A DNA stretch of 64,000 nucleotides from Serinibacter salmoneus (GCF_002563925.1 NZ_PDJD01000001.1:558001-622000), one strand, 5' to 3'; shown: positions 17,083-26,846, counted from the first letter of the stretch. Numbers and translations are program-made. The notes: generated by a model from the letters alone, not told the origin.

Positions 17083-17831
17083 TGGGTCAGAAGGTCAACC
17101 CGCTCGGGTTCCGGCTCGGCATCACCACCGAGCACCGTTCGAAGTGGTTCGCCGACTCCTCCAAGCCGGGTCAGCGCTACCGCGACTACGTGCGTGAGGA
17201 CGTCGAGATCCGCCGCCTGATGTCGGCGGGCCTCGAGCGCGCCGGTATCTCCAAGGTGCAGATCGAGCGCACGCGTGACCGCGTGCACGTGACGCTCCAC
17301 ACCGCGCGTCCCGGCATCGTGATCGGTCGCCGTGGCGCCGAGGCGGACCGCCTTCGTGGCGAGCTGGAGAAGCTCACGGGCAAGCAGGTCACCCTGAACA
17401 TCCTCGAGGTGAAGAACCCCGAGGTGGACGCCCAGCTCGTGGCGCAGGGGATTGCCGAGCAGCTCGCGAGCCGCGTGGCGTTCCGCCGCGCGATGCGCAA
17501 GGGCATGCAGTCGGCCCTGCGCGCCGGTGCCAAGGGTGTGCGGGTGCAGTGCTCCGGTCGACTCGGCGGTGCCGAGATGAGCCGCAAGGAGTTCTACCGC
17601 GAGGGTCGTGTGCCGTTGCACACGCTGCGCGCCTACATCGACTACGGGTTCTTCGAGGCCCGCACGACCTTCGGCCGCATCGGCGTGAAGGTGTGGATCT
17701 ACAAGGGTGACGAGACCGAGCGCGAGTACGCGGCCGAGCAGGCCCAGGCTCCCTCCCGTCCTCGCCGTGGTGGCCGTGGCCGCCGCGACGGCGACGCTCC
17801 CGCTCCCGCTCGCGCCGGAACGGAGGCCTGA
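17082..17831 (+). CDS. rpsC: 30S ribosomal protein S3
   Basis: 249 residues. S3 lines the mRNA entry channel. [20 protein letters not shown] is the standard start, the KH-domain motif [12 protein letters not shown] is at about residues 83-94, and the C-terminal signature [20 protein letters not shown] is intact. A low-complexity Arg/Gly/Ala/Pro tail of about 30 residues ([15 protein letters not shown]) follows the fold. Confidence 0.97.
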   Translation: MGQKVNPLGFRLGITTEHRSKWFADSSKPGQRYRDYVREDVEIRRLMSAGLERAGISKVQIERTRDRVHVTLHTARPGIVIGRRGAEADRLRGELEKLTGKQVTLNILEVKNPEVDAQLVAQGIAEQLASRVAFRRAMRKGMQSALRAGAKGVRVQCSGRLGGAEMSRKEFYREGRVPLHTLRAYIDYGFFEARTTFGRIGVKVWIYKGDETEREYAAEQAQAPSRPRRGGRGRRDGDAPAPARAGTEA

Positions 17832-17834
17832 GAG

Positions 17835-18254
17835 ATGCTGATCCCTCGGCGGACCAAGTACCGCAAGCAGCACCACCCCCGCCGCAACGGCACCGCAACG
17901 GGCGGCACCGCCGTCTCCTTCGGTGACTACGGCATCCAGGCGGTGGAGGGCGGCTACCTGACGAACCGTCAGATCGAGGCCGCACGTATCGCGATGACCC
18001 GCCACATCAAGCGTGGTGGAAAGGTGTGGATCAACGTCTACCCCGACCGCCCGCTGACCAAGAAGCCCGCCGAGACCCGGATGGGTTCCGGTAAGGGTTC
18101 GGTCGAGTGGTGGATCGCCAACATCAAGCCCGGTCGTGTGCTCTTCGAGCTGGCCGGCGTCCCCGAGCCGCTTGCGCGCGAGGCTCTTCGTCGCGCCGAG
18201 CACAAGCTCCCGATGAAGACCCGCTTCGTGCGGCGCGAGGGTGGTGACCTGTGA
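17835..18254 (+). CDS. rplP: 50S ribosomal protein L16
   Basis: 139 residues ([60 protein letters not shown]). L16 helps position tRNA in the A and P sites. It follows rpsC by 3 bp, and its TGA overlaps the rpmC start. Confidence 0.98.
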   Translation: MLIPRRTKYRKQHHPRRNGTATGGTAVSFGDYGIQAVEGGYLTNRQIEAARIAMTRHIKRGGKVWINVYPDRPLTKKPAETRMGSGKGSVEWWIANIKPGRVLFELAGVPEPLAREALRRAEHKLPMKTRFVRREGGDL

Positions 18255-18493
18255 TGGCAGTGGGTTCGAAGGACCTGCAGACCTCCGAGCTGGACGGTTT
18301 CGACAACGACCGTCTCGCGGCGGAGCTCAAGAAGGCCAAGGACGAGCTGTTCCACCTGCGTTTCGCAGCGGCGACCCGTCAGCTGGAGAGCCACGGCCGA
18401 CTCAAGGAGGTCCGTCGTGACATCGCGCGGATCTACACGATTCTGCGCGAGCGCGAGCTCGGCATCCGCACCGCTCCTGAGAGCGTGAAGTGA
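18254..18493 (+). CDS. rpmC: 50S ribosomal protein L29
   Basis: 79 residues from the ATG at 18254 ([20 protein letters not shown]); a GTG at 18251 would add one residue. [20 protein letters not shown] and the conserved [14 protein letters not shown] helix identify L29, which sits beside L23 at the tunnel exit. The start overlaps the rplP stop (TGATG), and the stop overlaps the rpsQ GTG. Confidence 0.95.
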   Translation: MAVGSKDLQTSELDGFDNDRLAAELKKAKDELFHLRFAAATRQLESHGRLKEVRRDIARIYTILRERELGIRTAPESVK

Positions 18494-18840
18494 GCGAGGA
18501 GACCATGGCGAACGAGACTGGCGCCGCGCCCGAGGAGAACGTCGAGGCAGCCCAGGCTGCCGAGGCGCACCGCCTCGGTCACGGTGGGGACCGTAACTAC
18601 CGCAAGACCCGTCAGGGCTATGTGGTGAGCGACAAGATGAACAAGACCGTGGTGGTCGAGCTGGAGGACCGGGTCAAGCACCCGCTCTACGGCAAGGTCC
18701 TGCGCCGCACCACCAAGGTCAAGGCTCATGACGAGGTCGAGGTTGCCGGTGTCGGCGACCGCGTCCTGATCATGGAGACGCGTCCGATCTCCGCCACCAA
18801 GCGGTGGCGCGTGGTCGAGGTCATCGAGAAGGCTCGCTGA
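18490..18840 (+). CDS. rpsQ: 30S ribosomal protein S17
   Basis: 116 residues from the GTG at 18490 (GTGA overlap with rpmC), or 111 from an ATG at 18505 that has GCGAGGAG just upstream; the true start is unsettled. The core [20 protein letters not shown] and [10 protein letters not shown]-type motif ([13 protein letters not shown]) is standard S17. The acidic, Ala-rich N-terminal extension of about 30 residues is typical of actinobacteria. Confidence 0.94.
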   Translation: MSEETMANETGAAPEENVEAAQAAEAHRLGHGGDRNYRKTRQGYVVSDKMNKTVVVELEDRVKHPLYGKVLRRTTKVKAHDEVEVAGVGDRVLIMETRPISATKRWRVVEVIEKAR

Positions 18841-18910
18841 CCACAGGAAACTATCCGTTCGGCCAGGCTCGGTTTGCGCCGAGAACCAGCACGACGACAG
18901 GAGCAGGTGA

Positions 18911-19279
18911 ATGATCCAGCAGGAGTCGCGACTCAAGGTCGCCGACAACACGGGGGCCAAGGAGATCTTGTGCATCCGGGTGCTCGGCGGCTCGGGACGT
19001 CGCTACGCCGGCATCGGCGACACCATCGTCGCCACCGTCAAGGATGCGATCCCCGGCGGCAACGTCAAGAAGGGTGACGTCGTCAAGGCGGTCGTCGTCC
19101 GTACCCGTAAGGAGCGCCGTCGCCCCGACGGTTCCTACATCCGTTTCGACGAGAACGCAGCCGTCATTCTCAAGTCCGACGGCGACCCCCGTGGTACGCG
19201 CATCTTCGGACCGGTCGGCCGCGAGCTGCGTGACAAGAAGTTCATGCGCATCGTGTCGCTCGCCCCGGAGGTGCTGTAG
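18911..19279 (+). CDS. rplN: 50S ribosomal protein L14
   Basis: 122 residues ([60 protein letters not shown]). L14 forms an intersubunit bridge and is the docking site for the RsfS silencing factor. ACAGGAGCAGG precedes the ATG. The 70-bp gap before it marks the traditional S10/spc boundary; no clear promoter is visible there. Confidence 0.98.
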   Translation: MIQQESRLKVADNTGAKEILCIRVLGGSGRRYAGIGDTIVATVKDAIPGGNVKKGDVVKAVVVRTRKERRRPDGSYIRFDENAAVILKSDGDPRGTRIFGPVGRELRDKKFMRIVSLAPEVL

Positions 19280-19281
19280 AG

Positions 19282-19629
19282 ATGGCGAAGATCAAGAAGG
19301 GCGACCTGGTGGTCGTCATCACGGGCAACCGTGAGGACCGTGGGAAGCAGGGCCGCGTGCTCGACGTGCTCACGGACTCCGACCGCGTGATCGTGGAGGG
19401 TGTGCGTCGCGTGACGAAGCACACCAAGGTCGGGCAGAGCCAACGCGGCGCCCGCACCGGTGGCATCGAGATCGTCGAGGCCCCGATCCACATCAGCAAC
19501 GTGATGCTGGTGGACCCCGAGACCAAGCGCGGCACCCGGGTGGGCTACCGCACCGAGGAAGTCGAGCGTGACGGTCGCACGCGCACCACGCGTGTGCGCG
19601 TCGCCAAGCGTTCGGGGGAGGACGTCTGA
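19282..19629 (+). CDS. rplX: 50S ribosomal protein L24
   Basis: 115 residues. The KOW motif [20 protein letters not shown] opens the protein; [20 protein letters not shown] and [20 protein letters not shown] follow. L24 initiates 50S assembly. It starts 2 bp after rplN and its last base overlaps the rplE ATG. Confidence 0.97.
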   Translation: MAKIKKGDLVVVITGNREDRGKQGRVLDVLTDSDRVIVEGVRRVTKHTKVGQSQRGARTGGIEIVEAPIHISNVMLVDPETKRGTRVGYRTEEVERDGRTRTTRVRVAKRSGEDV

Positions 19630-20216
19630 TGACCGAGACCATCGAGACCACGCAGGACGCCGCCGTCAAGGTGGCGCCGCGACTGCGTGAGCGCTACCGC
19701 GCGGAGATCGTGCCGGCGCTGCGCGAGGAGTTCTCCTTCGCGAACGTCAACCAGGTGCCGGGCCTCGTGAAGGTCGTCGTCAACATGGGTGTCGGAGACG
19801 CAGCGCGCGACTCCAAGCTCATCGACGGCGCGATCCGTGACCTGTCCCTGATCACCGGGCAGAAGCCGCAGGTGACGAAGGCCCGCAAGTCCATCGCACA
19901 GTTCAAGCTGCGCGAGGGTCAGCCGATCGGTGCGCACACCACGTTGCGCGGCGACCGGATGTGGGAGTTCCTCGACCGTCTGCTGTCGATCGCCCTCCCG
20001 CGTATCCGTGACTTCCGTGGGCTCTCGCCCAAGCAGTTCGACGGTCGCGGCAACTACACCTTCGGTCTCACGGAGCAGTCGATGTTCCATGAGATCGACC
20101 AGGACGCGATCGACCGGGTCCGCGGCATGGACATCACGGTCGTGACCACGGCGACGAACGACGACGAGGGACGCTCGCTGCTGCGCCACCTCGGCTTCCC
20201 CTTCAAGGAGAACTGA
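19629..20216 (+). CDS. rplE: 50S ribosomal protein L5
   Basis: 195 residues. L5 binds 5S rRNA and contacts P-site tRNA. Motifs seen are [40 protein letters not shown] and [20 protein letters not shown]. An acidic N-terminal extension ([14 protein letters not shown]) precedes the core. It is coupled to rplX by a one-base overlap. Confidence 0.97.
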   Translation: MTETIETTQDAAVKVAPRLRERYRAEIVPALREEFSFANVNQVPGLVKVVVNMGVGDAARDSKLIDGAIRDLSLITGQKPQVTKARKSIAQFKLREGQPIGAHTTLRGDRMWEFLDRLLSIALPRIRDFRGLSPKQFDGRGNYTFGLTEQSMFHEIDQDAIDRVRGMDITVVTTATNDDEGRSLLRHLGFPFKEN

Positions 20217-20217
20217 T

Positions 20218-20403
20218 ATGGCGAAGACCGCGAAGGTCCAGAAGGCGGCCGCCAAGCCGAAGTTCGGCGTGCGCGGCTACACCCGGTGCAACCGTTGCGG
20301 GCGTCCCCGTTCGGTGTACCGCAAGTTCGGCCTGTGCCGGATCTGCCTGCGCGAGATGGCCCTGGCGGGTCAGCTCCCGGGTGTCACGAAGAGCAGCTGG
20401 TAA
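20218..20403 (+). CDS. rpsN: 30S ribosomal protein S14, zinc-binding type Z
   Basis: 61 residues, the short zinc form. The two CXXC pairs in [20 protein letters not shown] hold the zinc. Many actinobacteria also carry a longer zinc-free S14 that replaces this one under zinc starvation; none is in this window. It follows rplE by one base. Confidence 0.97.
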   Translation: MAKTAKVQKAAAKPKFGVRGYTRCNRCGRPRSVYRKFGLCRICLREMALAGQLPGVTKSSW

Positions 20404-20470
20404 CAACTACACCGCAGGTCCCACCCACGCGCGCGTGGGGGAAACCACGGTGAGGAAGGGCTAAGGCCCG

Positions 20471-20869
20471 ATGACGATGACAGACCCCATCGCAGACATG
20501 CTGACGCGTCTGCGCAACGCGAACTCCGCGTACCACGAGACGGTCTCCATGCCGTACTCCAAGCTCAAGGCCCGCATCGCTGAGATGCTCCAGGCCGAGG
20601 GCTTCATCGCGGGGTGGCGCGAGGAGGAGGCCGAGGTCGGCAAGACCCTCGTGCTCACCCTCAAGTACGGACCGCAGCGCGAGCGTTCGCTCGCCGGCGT
20701 GCGCCGGGTGTCCAAGCCCGGTCTGCGGGTGTATGCAAAGTCCAACAACCTGCCGAAGGTGCTCGGCGGACTCGGCGTGGCGATCCTGTCCACGTCCTCG
20801 GGTCTGCTCACCGACCGTCAGGCCGAGTCCAAGGGCGTTGGCGGGGAAGTCCTCGCCTACGTCTGGTAA
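20471..20869 (+). CDS. rpsH: 30S ribosomal protein S8
   Basis: 132 residues ([40 protein letters not shown]). S8 organises the 30S platform and in E. coli represses the spc operon. The conserved end [20 protein letters not shown] is intact. A second ATG at 20477 would remove two residues; GAGGAAGGGCTAAGG upstream serves either. Confidence 0.97.
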   Translation: MTMTDPIADMLTRLRNANSAYHETVSMPYSKLKARIAEMLQAEGFIAGWREEEAEVGKTLVLTLKYGPQRERSLAGVRRVSKPGLRVYAKSNNLPKVLGGLGVAILSTSSGLLTDRQAESKGVGGEVLAYVW

Positions 20870-20881
20870 GGGAGGAACCAC

Positions 20882-21418
20882 ATGTCCCGCATTGGGAAGC
20901 TCCCCGTCGTGGTGCCCTCCGCCGTGCAGGTGTCGCTCGAGGGTGACGTCGTGACGGTCAAGGGTCCGAAGGGAACGCTGACGCACCGCGTCCCGAGCCC
21001 GATCAAGGTCGAGGAGGCCGACGGCACCCTCGTGGTGACGCGGCCGAACGACGAGCGCGAGTCGCGTTCGCTGCACGGGCTCACCCGCACGCTGCTGGCG
21101 AACATCATCACCGGCGTGACGGACGGCTACGAGAAGAAGCTGGAGATCGTCGGCACCGGGTACCGCGTGCAGGCCAAGGGCAAGGACCTCGAGTTCGCGC
21201 TCGGCTTCAGCCACCCGGTCTCGGTTACGGCACCGGAGGGCATCACCTTCGCCGTCGAGTCGCCCACCAAGTTCTCGGTCTCCGGGATCAGCAAGCAGCA
21301 GGTCGGTGAGGTCGCGGCCAACATCCGCAAGATCCGCAAGCCCGAGCCGTACAAGGGCAAGGGTGTGCGCTACGCGGACGAGCAGGTCCGCCGCAAGGTC
21401 GGAAAGGCTGGTAAGTAG
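20882..21418 (+). CDS. rplF: 50S ribosomal protein L6
   Basis: 178 residues ([60 protein letters not shown]). L6 sits near the factor-binding site. GGGAGGAACCAC gives a good ribosome-binding site, and the gene is 2 bp from rplR. Confidence 0.98.
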   Translation: MSRIGKLPVVVPSAVQVSLEGDVVTVKGPKGTLTHRVPSPIKVEEADGTLVVTRPNDERESRSLHGLTRTLLANIITGVTDGYEKKLEIVGTGYRVQAKGKDLEFALGFSHPVSVTAPEGITFAVESPTKFSVSGISKQQVGEVAANIRKIRKPEPYKGKGVRYADEQVRRKVGKAGK

Positions 21419-21420
21419 CC

Positions 21421-21798
21421 ATGGTCGTCTCGATCAAGAACGCCGGAGCATCCAAGGCCACGGCCCGCCGTCGTCGGCACATGCGCCTGCGCAAGCACAT
21501 CACCGGGAGCGCCGAGCGCCCCCGCCTGGTCGTCACTCGCTCGTCCCGCCACATGGTCGCGCAGCTCGTCGACGACGCCACCGGCACGACGCTGGTCTCG
21601 GCCTCCACGCTGGAGGCCGACCTGCGCGCCAGCGGCGAGGCCAAGGTCGACAAGGCCAAGGTCGTCGGTGGACTCATTGCCGAGCGGGCCGCCGCAGCCG
21701 GCATCACGACCGCGGTCTTCGACCGCGGTGGTAACCGTTACCACGGGCGCGTCGCGGCCGTGGCGGACGGCGCACGGGAAGGCGGGCTGACCCTGTGA
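21421..21798 (+). CDS. rplR: 50S ribosomal protein L18
   Basis: 125 residues ([60 protein letters not shown]). L18 binds 5S rRNA with L5. The closing [11 protein letters not shown] motif is diagnostic. Confidence 0.97.
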   Translation: MVVSIKNAGASKATARRRRHMRLRKHITGSAERPRLVVTRSSRHMVAQLVDDATGTTLVSASTLEADLRASGEAKVDKAKVVGGLIAERAAAAGITTAVFDRGGNRYHGRVAAVADGAREGGLTL

Positions 21799-21844
21799 GC
21801 ACCGTGACCAGCGCTTCCGACGCGAAGCAGGAGAGGAACGTCTG

Positions 21845-22525
21845 ATGGCTGCACCGCAGCGCAGCAGGTCCGCCGGCTCGGCCGGTGGCAACGAGAACGA
21901 GCGGGGCAACTCCCGCAACGACCGCAACAACGACCGTCGCGGCGGCGACCGGGGTGGTCGCGGCGGCCGCGACGAGCGCAATCAGTTCGTCGAGCGCGTC
22001 GTCACGATCAACCGCGTGGCGAAGGTCGTCAAGGGTGGTCGCCGCTTCAGCTTCACGGCCCTCGTGGTCGTGGGTGATGGCGACGGCACCGTCGGCGTCG
22101 GCTACGGCAAGGCCAAGGAGGTGCCCTCGGCGATCGCCAAGGGCGTCGAGGAGGCGAAGAAGAACTTCTTCCGCGTGCCGCGTATCGGCAGCACCATCCC
22201 GCACATGGTGCAGGGTGAGGCCGCCGCGGGCGTCGTGATGCTCCGTCCGGCCTCGCCGGGTACCGGTGTTATCGCCGGCGGTCCGGTGCGCGCCGTGCTG
22301 GACTGCGCCGGGATCCATGACGTGCTGAGCAAGTCGCTGGGATCCTCCAACGCGATCAACATCGTGCACGCCACGGTGGAAGCGCTGCGCTCCCTGGAGG
22401 AGCCGGCCGCCGTCGCCGCGCGTCGTGGGCTCCCGATCGAGGACGTCGTCCCGGCCCCGCTGCTGCGTGCACAGGCGCAGGCTCGGGCCGAGGCCGCCGC
22501 GAAGATCGCTGAGGGGGTGGCCTGA
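21845..22525 (+). CDS. rpsE: 30S ribosomal protein S5, with Arg/Gly/Asn-rich N-terminal extension
   Basis: 226 residues, longer than the roughly 165 of E. coli. Residues about 46-210 are normal S5: [20 protein letters not shown] then [21 protein letters not shown]5 helps unwind mRNA and governs accuracy. The first 45 residues are a low-complexity stretch rich in Arg, Gly, Asn and Asp, with [15 protein letters not shown]. The ATG at 21845 follows CAGGAGAGGAACG, so the extension looks genuine. The stop overlaps rpmD (TGATG). Confidence 0.96.
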   Translation: MAAPQRSRSAGSAGGNENERGNSRNDRNNDRRGGDRGGRGGRDERNQFVERVVTINRVAKVVKGGRRFSFTALVVVGDGDGTVGVGYGKAKEVPSAIAKGVEEAKKNFFRVPRIGSTIPHMVQGEAAAGVVMLRPASPGTGVIAGGPVRAVLDCAGIHDVLSKSLGSSNAINIVHATVEALRSLEEPAAVAARRGLPIEDVVPAPLLRAQAQARAEAAAKIAEGVA

Positions 22526-22707
22526 TGGCACAGCTGCAGGTGACCCAGACGCGATCCGCCATCGGCGGCAAGCACAACCAGCGCGAGACGCTGCGCACCC
22601 TGGGCCTCGGGAAGATCGGGCGCAGCTCGATCCAGGAGGACAACTCCCAGGTGCGCGGCATGATCCGGGTGGTCGACCACCTGGTGACGGTCGAGGAGGT
22701 CGACTGA
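22525..22707 (+). CDS. rpmD: 50S ribosomal protein L30
   Basis: 60 residues ([40 protein letters not shown]). Full-length bacterial L30, coupled on both sides by one-base overlaps to rpsE and rplO. Confidence 0.97.
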   Translation: MAQLQVTQTRSAIGGKHNQRETLRTLGLGKIGRSSIQEDNSQVRGMIRVVDHLVTVEEVD

Positions 22708-23207
22708 TGGCCGAGAGCAAGAAGGCGGCACAGCCCGCCGAGTCCGAGCGCACGCCGGCGAGCCGCACCCTGAAGGTGCACCACCTGCGTCCCGCACCCG
22801 GTTCCCACCAGTCGAAGACCCGCGTGGGTCGTGGTGAGGGCTCCAAGGGTAAGACGGCGGGTCGCGGTACCAAGGGCACCAAGGCCCGCTACCAGGTGCC
22901 CGCCGGGTTCGAGGGCGGCCAGATGCCGATGCACATGCGGCTGCCGAAGCTGCGTGGTTTCACCAACCCGTTCCGGACCGAGTACCAGGTCGTGAACCTG
23001 GACCGGCTGGCGGAGCTGTTCCCGAAGGGCGGGACCGTCACGGTCACCGATCTGGTGGCGGCAGGTGCGGTCCGCGACGGCCACAAGGTCAAGGTGCTCG
23101 GCGCCGGCGACCTGGGCGGCGTGGCGCTCGACGTCACGGCCGACGCCTTCTCCGCGTCCGCGCAGGAGAAGATCGTCGCCGCGGGCGGTACGGTGACCAC
23201 GGCCTGA
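22707..23207 (+). CDS. rplO: 50S ribosomal protein L15
   Basis: 166 residues. A short Lys/Ala/Glu N-terminal tail precedes the canonical [20 protein letters not shown], the Gly/Lys-rich [20 protein letters not shown], and [19 protein letters not shown]15 is a late-assembly protein. Coupled to rpmD, and followed by a hairpin before secY. Confidence 0.96.
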   Translation: MAESKKAAQPAESERTPASRTLKVHHLRPAPGSHQSKTRVGRGEGSKGKTAGRGTKGTKARYQVPAGFEGGQMPMHMRLPKLRGFTNPFRTEYQVVNLDRLAELFPKGGTVTVTDLVAAGAVRDGHKVKVLGAGDLGGVALDVTADAFSASAQEKIVAAGGTVTTA

Positions 23208-23225
23208 TGGCCACATCGTGACGAC

Positions 23226-23260
23226 AGGGGTGGCGGCGTAGGATCTACGTCGCCACCCCT
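23226..23260 (+). terminator. Hairpin between rplO and secY, overlapping a possible secY promoter
   Basis: AGGGGTGGCGGCGTA (23226-23240) pairs with TACGTCGCCACCCCT (23246-23260) around a 5-nt loop, with one G-U pair, followed by TTTGTCG. This is a good intrinsic terminator for a GC-rich genome. TAGGAT at 23239-23244 inside the hairpin, with TCGTGA 17 bp upstream, could be the secY promoter, so termination and re-initiation may be superimposed. Confidence 0.6.
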
Positions 23261-23321
23261 TTGTCGTCCCACGACCGGTGCGCACCTCGGCGCACCGGCC
23301 CATCCAGACCTGGAGGAATGA

Positions 23322-24629
23322 GTGCTAGGCGCATTCGCACAGGCGTTCCGGACGCCGGACCTGCGGCGCAAGCTGCTGTTCACGATGGGGATCATCGTGA
23401 TCTTCCGGCTGGGGTCGTTCGTCCCCTCACCCGGCGTCGACTACATCAACGTGCAGCAGTGCGTGGCGTCGACCGCGGACAGTGACGTCCTCGGACTGAT
23501 CAATCTCTTCTCCGGCGGTGCGCTGCTGCAGCTCTCCGTGTTCGCGCTCGGGATCATGCCGTACATCACGGCGAGCATCATCACTCAGCTGCTGCGCGTG
23601 GTGATCCCGCACTTCGAGGCGCTGCACAAGGAGGGGCAGGCAGGCACGGCGAAGCTCACGCAGTACACCCGCTACCTGACGATCTTCCTCGCGGTGCTGC
23701 AGGCAACGGTCATCGTGACGACCGCCCGCACCGGCGTGCTGTTCAACGGCTGTGGCGCGGCGGGTGACAGCCTCGCGGTGATCGCGAACGACACCGTCCC
23801 GGGCATCCTGCTGTTGATCCTGACCATGACGGCCGGTACCGGCCTGGTGATGTGGCTCGCGGAGCTGATCACCGAGCGCGGCGTCGGGAACGGCATGTCG
23901 CTGCTGATCTTCGTCTCCATCGCCGCGACCTTCCCGTCGGCCCTGTGGGCGGTGGCAACGGCGCAGGGTGGGCTCACCACCTTCGCGCTCGTGCTCGTGC
24001 TGGCGCTCGTGCTGATCACCGTGGTGGTCTTCGTCGAGCAGTCGCAGCGCCGGATCCCGGTGCAGTACGCCAAGCGGATGATCGGCCGGCGCATGTACGG
24101 CGGTACGAGCACCTACATCCCGCTGAAGATCAACATGGCGAACGTGATCCCCGTGATCTTCGCGAGCTCGATCCTGATGCTCCCGCCGCTCGCTGCGCAG
24201 TTCGGGGACCCGAACGCCGGGTGGGTGCGGTGGATCGTGGAGCACTTCACCACACAGTCCTCGCCGTTCTACCTCGCGACGTTCTCGGTGCTGATCGTCT
24301 TCTTCGCGTTCTTCTACACCTCCATCACCTTCAACCCGGACGAGGTGGCGGACAACATGAAGCGCTATGGCGGCTTCGTGCCAGGGATCCGCGCCGGGCG
24401 ACCCACGGCCGAGTACCTGCGCTACGTGGTGAACCGCATCACCTCCGCCGGCTCGATCTACCTGCTGCTGGTGGCGCTCCTGCCCACGATCGGCTTCGTG
24501 TTGCTGAACATCCAGGGCGTGCCGTTCGGTGGCACCTCGCTGCTGATCATCGTGAGCGTCGGCCTGGAGACCGTGAAGCAGATCGACTCCCAGCTCCAGC
24601 AGCGTCACTACGAAGGGATTCTCAAGTGA
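23322..24629 (+). CDS. secY: Preprotein translocase subunit SecY
   Basis: 435 residues, about ten membrane segments. It is the central pore of the Sec translocon for export and membrane insertion. RRKLLFTMGIIVIFRLGSFV opens it, and ALGIMPYITASIITQLL and RYGGFVPGIRAGRPTAEYL are conserved family blocks. The GTG start (VLGAFAQAFRTPDLRRKLLF) follows TGGAGGAA. The stop overlaps the adk GTG. Confidence 0.97.
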   Translation: MLGAFAQAFRTPDLRRKLLFTMGIIVIFRLGSFVPSPGVDYINVQQCVASTADSDVLGLINLFSGGALLQLSVFALGIMPYITASIITQLLRVVIPHFEALHKEGQAGTAKLTQYTRYLTIFLAVLQATVIVTTARTGVLFNGCGAAGDSLAVIANDTVPGILLLILTMTAGTGLVMWLAELITERGVGNGMSLLIFVSIAATFPSALWAVATAQGGLTTFALVLVLALVLITVVVFVEQSQRRIPVQYAKRMIGRRMYGGTSTYIPLKINMANVIPVIFASSILMLPPLAAQFGDPNAGWVRWIVEHFTTQSSPFYLATFSVLIVFFAFFYTSITFNPDEVADNMKRYGGFVPGIRAGRPTAEYLRYVVNRITSAGSIYLLLVALLPTIGFVLLNIQGVPFGGTSLLIIVSVGLETVKQIDSQLQQRHYEGILK

Positions 24630-25195
24630 ACCGTCTCCTGATCATGGGTCCGCAGGGATCCGGCAAGGGCACACAGGCCGCGAGGCTCGCGGAGGCGCTG
24701 GGCGTCGTGGCGATCTCTACCGGTGACATCTTCCGCGCGAACATCAAGGGTGGCACCGAGCTCGGCACGCTGGCGCAGTCCTACAGCGCGCGTGGGGAGC
24801 TCGTGCCCGACGAGGTGACCAACGACATGGTGCGCGACCGACTGCAGCAGGAGGACGTCGCCAACGGCTTCATCCTTGACGGCTACCCGCGCAATGCGGC
24901 CCAGGTCGGTGCGCTCGACGTCACGCTCGCCGAGCTCGGCGTGAGACTGGACGCCGTGGTCGACCTGACGGTGGAGCGCGATGAGCTGCTGAGCCGGCTC
25001 GCCAAGCGTGCCGAGCAGGAAGGCCGTGAGGACGACACCGCCGAGGCGATCGAACGGCGCCTGGCGGTCTACGAGCAGGAGACTGAGCCGCTGCTGGCTC
25101 TCTACGCCGAGCGTGGTCTGCAGGTCAGCGTGCAGGGGACCGGTGAGGTTTCGGAGATCACCGAGCAGATCCTGCAGGCGCTGCGCGCCCGCTGA
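24626..25195 (+). CDS. adk: Adenylate kinase
   Basis: 189 residues, the short form without the zinc-finger LID insert, as usual in actinobacteria. It converts AMP + ATP to 2 ADP. The P-loop GPQGSGKGTQ is at residues 8-17, AMP-binding STGDIFR and GFILDGYPRN follow. The GTG start overlaps the secY stop (GTGA). In many bacteria map follows adk; here it does not. Confidence 0.97.
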   Translation: MNRLLIMGPQGSGKGTQAARLAEALGVVAISTGDIFRANIKGGTELGTLAQSYSARGELVPDEVTNDMVRDRLQQEDVANGFILDGYPRNAAQVGALDVTLAELGVRLDAVVDLTVERDELLSRLAKRAEQEGREDDTAEAIERRLAVYEQETEPLLALYAERGLQVSVQGTGEVSEITEQILQALRAR

Positions 25196-25238
25196 TCCGG
25201 TCGGTTCGGTCGGTTCGCCCGTGCGGCCGGCCACCGAG

Positions 25239-25267
25239 TTGGAGCACGCAGATCCATGGCGTATGAT
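25239..25267 (+). promoter_or_regulatory. Housekeeping-type promoter for the infA-rpmJ-rpsM-rpsK unit
   Basis: TTGGAG (25239-25244), 17-bp spacer, TATGAT (25262-25267). It gives a leader of roughly 105 nt before infA and an entry point independent of the secY-adk transcript. Confidence 0.7.
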
Positions 25268-25379
25268 GTCTCGTTGGGTTCGCCTGCCGTGACTTCACAG
25301 GGCGCCCGGTGTCGCAAGGCGGCGCCACACTGAGCCAGCGGCCGCAAGGCTGGTCAGCCACCAGGAGTTAGCGGAGGAT

Positions 25380-25601
25380 ATGGGGAAGAAGGACGGTGTC
25401 ATCGAGATCGAGGGCGTCGTGGTCGAGGCCTTGCCGAACGCGATGTTTCGCGTGGAGCTGAGCAACGGTCACAAGGTGCTCGCGATGATCTCGGGCAAGA
25501 TGCGCCAGAACTACATCCGGATCCTCCCCGAGGACCGGGTCGTGGTGGAGCTCACTCCCTACGACCTGAGCCGCGGCCGGATCGTCTACCGCTACAAGTA
25601 A
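25380..25601 (+). CDS. infA: Translation initiation factor IF-1
   Basis: 73 residues, an S1/OB-fold protein that occupies the 30S A site during initiation ([50 protein letters not shown]). GCGGAGGAT precedes the ATG. Own promoter upstream; rpmJ follows after 52 bp. Confidence 0.98.
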   Translation: MGKKDGVIEIEGVVVEALPNAMFRVELSNGHKVLAMISGKMRQNYIRILPEDRVVVELTPYDLSRGRIVYRYK

Positions 25602-25653
25602 CCACCACGAGGAGTCGCCGCCCCTGCGGGCGCGCGGCGGCAAGGGAACCATC

Positions 25654-25767
25654 ATGAAGGTCAAGCCCAGCGTCAAGCCGATGTGCGAGCACTGCCAGGT
25701 CATCCGCCGGCACGGCCGCGTCATCGTCATCTGCTCCAACCCGCGCCACAAGCAGCGCCAGGGCTGA
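25654..25767 (+). CDS. rpmJ: 50S ribosomal protein L36, zinc-binding form
   Basis: 37 residues from ATG 25654 to TGA 25765-25767: [20 protein letters not shown] then [17 protein letters not shown]. Cys11, Cys14, Cys27 and His32 form the zinc site, so this is the zinc-containing (C+) paralog. It has its standard place between infA and rpsM. Confidence 0.96.
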   Translation: MKVKPSVKPMCEHCQVIRRHGRVIVICSNPRHKQRQG

Positions 25768-25906
25768 GCAGCACCCCACGGTGGCGCACCTGCCACCAGC
25801 GTTTCGCCGAGTCCCGCCAGCGCGGGAGACGCCCGGTCCGGAGGCCGGGGCCCCTTGGGGGCGGCGAGGCGACCGACCTCCGGTTGCATGACGAAAGAGT
25901 GTGCAC

Positions 25907-26284
25907 ATGGCACGTCTAGTCGGCGTCGACCTCCCCCGCGAGAAGCGGCTCGAGGTTGCGCTCACCTACATCTACGGCATCGGTCGCACGCGCGCCGCCG
26001 AGACCCTCCAGGCCACGGGCATCAGCCCCGACCTGCGGGTGCGGGAACTCGAGGACTCCCACCTCGTGGCCCTGCGTGACTACATCGAGGCGAACTTCCA
26101 GACCGAGGGTGACCTCCGCCGCGAGGTCGCTGCCGACATCCGTCGCAAGGTCGAGATCGGGTCCTACGAGGGACTGCGTCACCGTCGCGGCCTCCCCGTG
26201 CGTGGACAGCGCACCAAGACCAACGCGCGCACCCGCAAGGGCCCGAAGCGCACCGTGGCCGGCAAGAAGAAGGCCGGTCGCTAG
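25907..26284 (+). CDS. rpsM: 30S ribosomal protein S13
   Basis: 125 residues from the ATG at 25907 ([20 protein letters not shown]); a GTG at 25901 would add two residues. [14 protein letters not shown] and the basic tail [20 protein letters not shown] are standard. S13 contacts P-site tRNA and forms the B1 bridges. Confidence 0.97.
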   Translation: MARLVGVDLPREKRLEVALTYIYGIGRTRAAETLQATGISPDLRVRELEDSHLVALRDYIEANFQTEGDLRREVAADIRRKVEIGSYEGLRHRRGLPVRGQRTKTNARTRKGPKRTVAGKKKAGR

Positions 26285-26340
26285 CAGCCGCCTGACCTCG
26301 GTCAGCAGCGGTCCGACGACCTCGACGAAGGAACTCACAG

Positions 26341-26751
26341 ATGCCTCCCAAGACTCGTGCCGCCGCCGGCGGCGCACGTAAGGCGCGCCGCAAGGAGCGG
26401 AAGAACGTCTCCCACGGCCACGCGTACATCAAGTCCACGTTCAACAACACGATCGTCTCGATCACCGACCCGAGTGGCGCAGTGATCGCGTCCGCGTCCT
26501 CCGGGCAGGTCGGCTTCAAGGGCTCGCGCAAGTCGACCCCGTTCGCGGCGCAGCTCGCGGCCGAGGCCGCTGCCCGCCGCGCGCAGGAGCACGGCATGAA
26601 GAAGGTCGACGTGTTCGTGAAGGGCCCGGGTTCGGGCCGCGAGACTGCGATCCGCTCCCTGCAGGCCACCGGGTTGGAGGTCGGTTCGATCTCCGACGTG
26701 ACGCCGCAGGCTCACAACGGCGTTCGTCCCCCCAAGCGCCGCCGCGTCTGA
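26341..26751 (+). CDS. rpsK: 30S ribosomal protein S11
   Basis: 136 residues ([56 protein letters not shown]). S11 lies on the platform near the Shine-Dalgarno duplex. The next gene is rpoA; rpsD, often found between them, is absent. Confidence 0.98.
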   Translation: MPPKTRAAAGGARKARRKERKNVSHGHAYIKSTFNNTIVSITDPSGAVIASASSGQVGFKGSRKSTPFAAQLAAEAAARRAQEHGMKKVDVFVKGPGSGRETAIRSLQATGLEVGSISDVTPQAHNGVRPPKRRRV

Positions 26752-26757
26752 TTCGTT

Positions 26758-26787
26758 GCCCGGCCCTCGCTTCGGCGGTGGCCGGGC
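26758..26787 (+). terminator. Hairpin after rpsK
   Basis: GCCCGGCC (26758-26765) and GGCCGGGC (26780-26787) form an 8-bp stem around a 14-nt loop that can itself partly pair. Probably a partial terminator or processing site before rpoA. Confidence 0.45.
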
Positions 26788-26825
26788 TCGTCGCGCGCCG
26801 TCCCGGTGCGCGGCTGTCACCTATT

Positions 26826-26846
26826 GACGTCATATAGCGGACGTCA
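26826..26846 (+). repeat. GACGTCA direct repeat just upstream of the rpoA ribosome-binding site
   Basis: GACGTCA at 26826-26832 and again at 26840-26846, start-to-start distance 14 bp, separated by TATAGCG. Each copy contains the palindrome GACGTC. The repeat ends 2 bp before AGGAAGGA. It may be a protein-binding site or have no function. Confidence 0.4.

Noticed and set aside
26824-26829. TTGACG as -35 of an rpoA promoter
   Set aside because: No -10-like hexamer lies 16-19 bp downstream; that position is the ribosome-binding site. The element belongs to the GACGTCA repeat.
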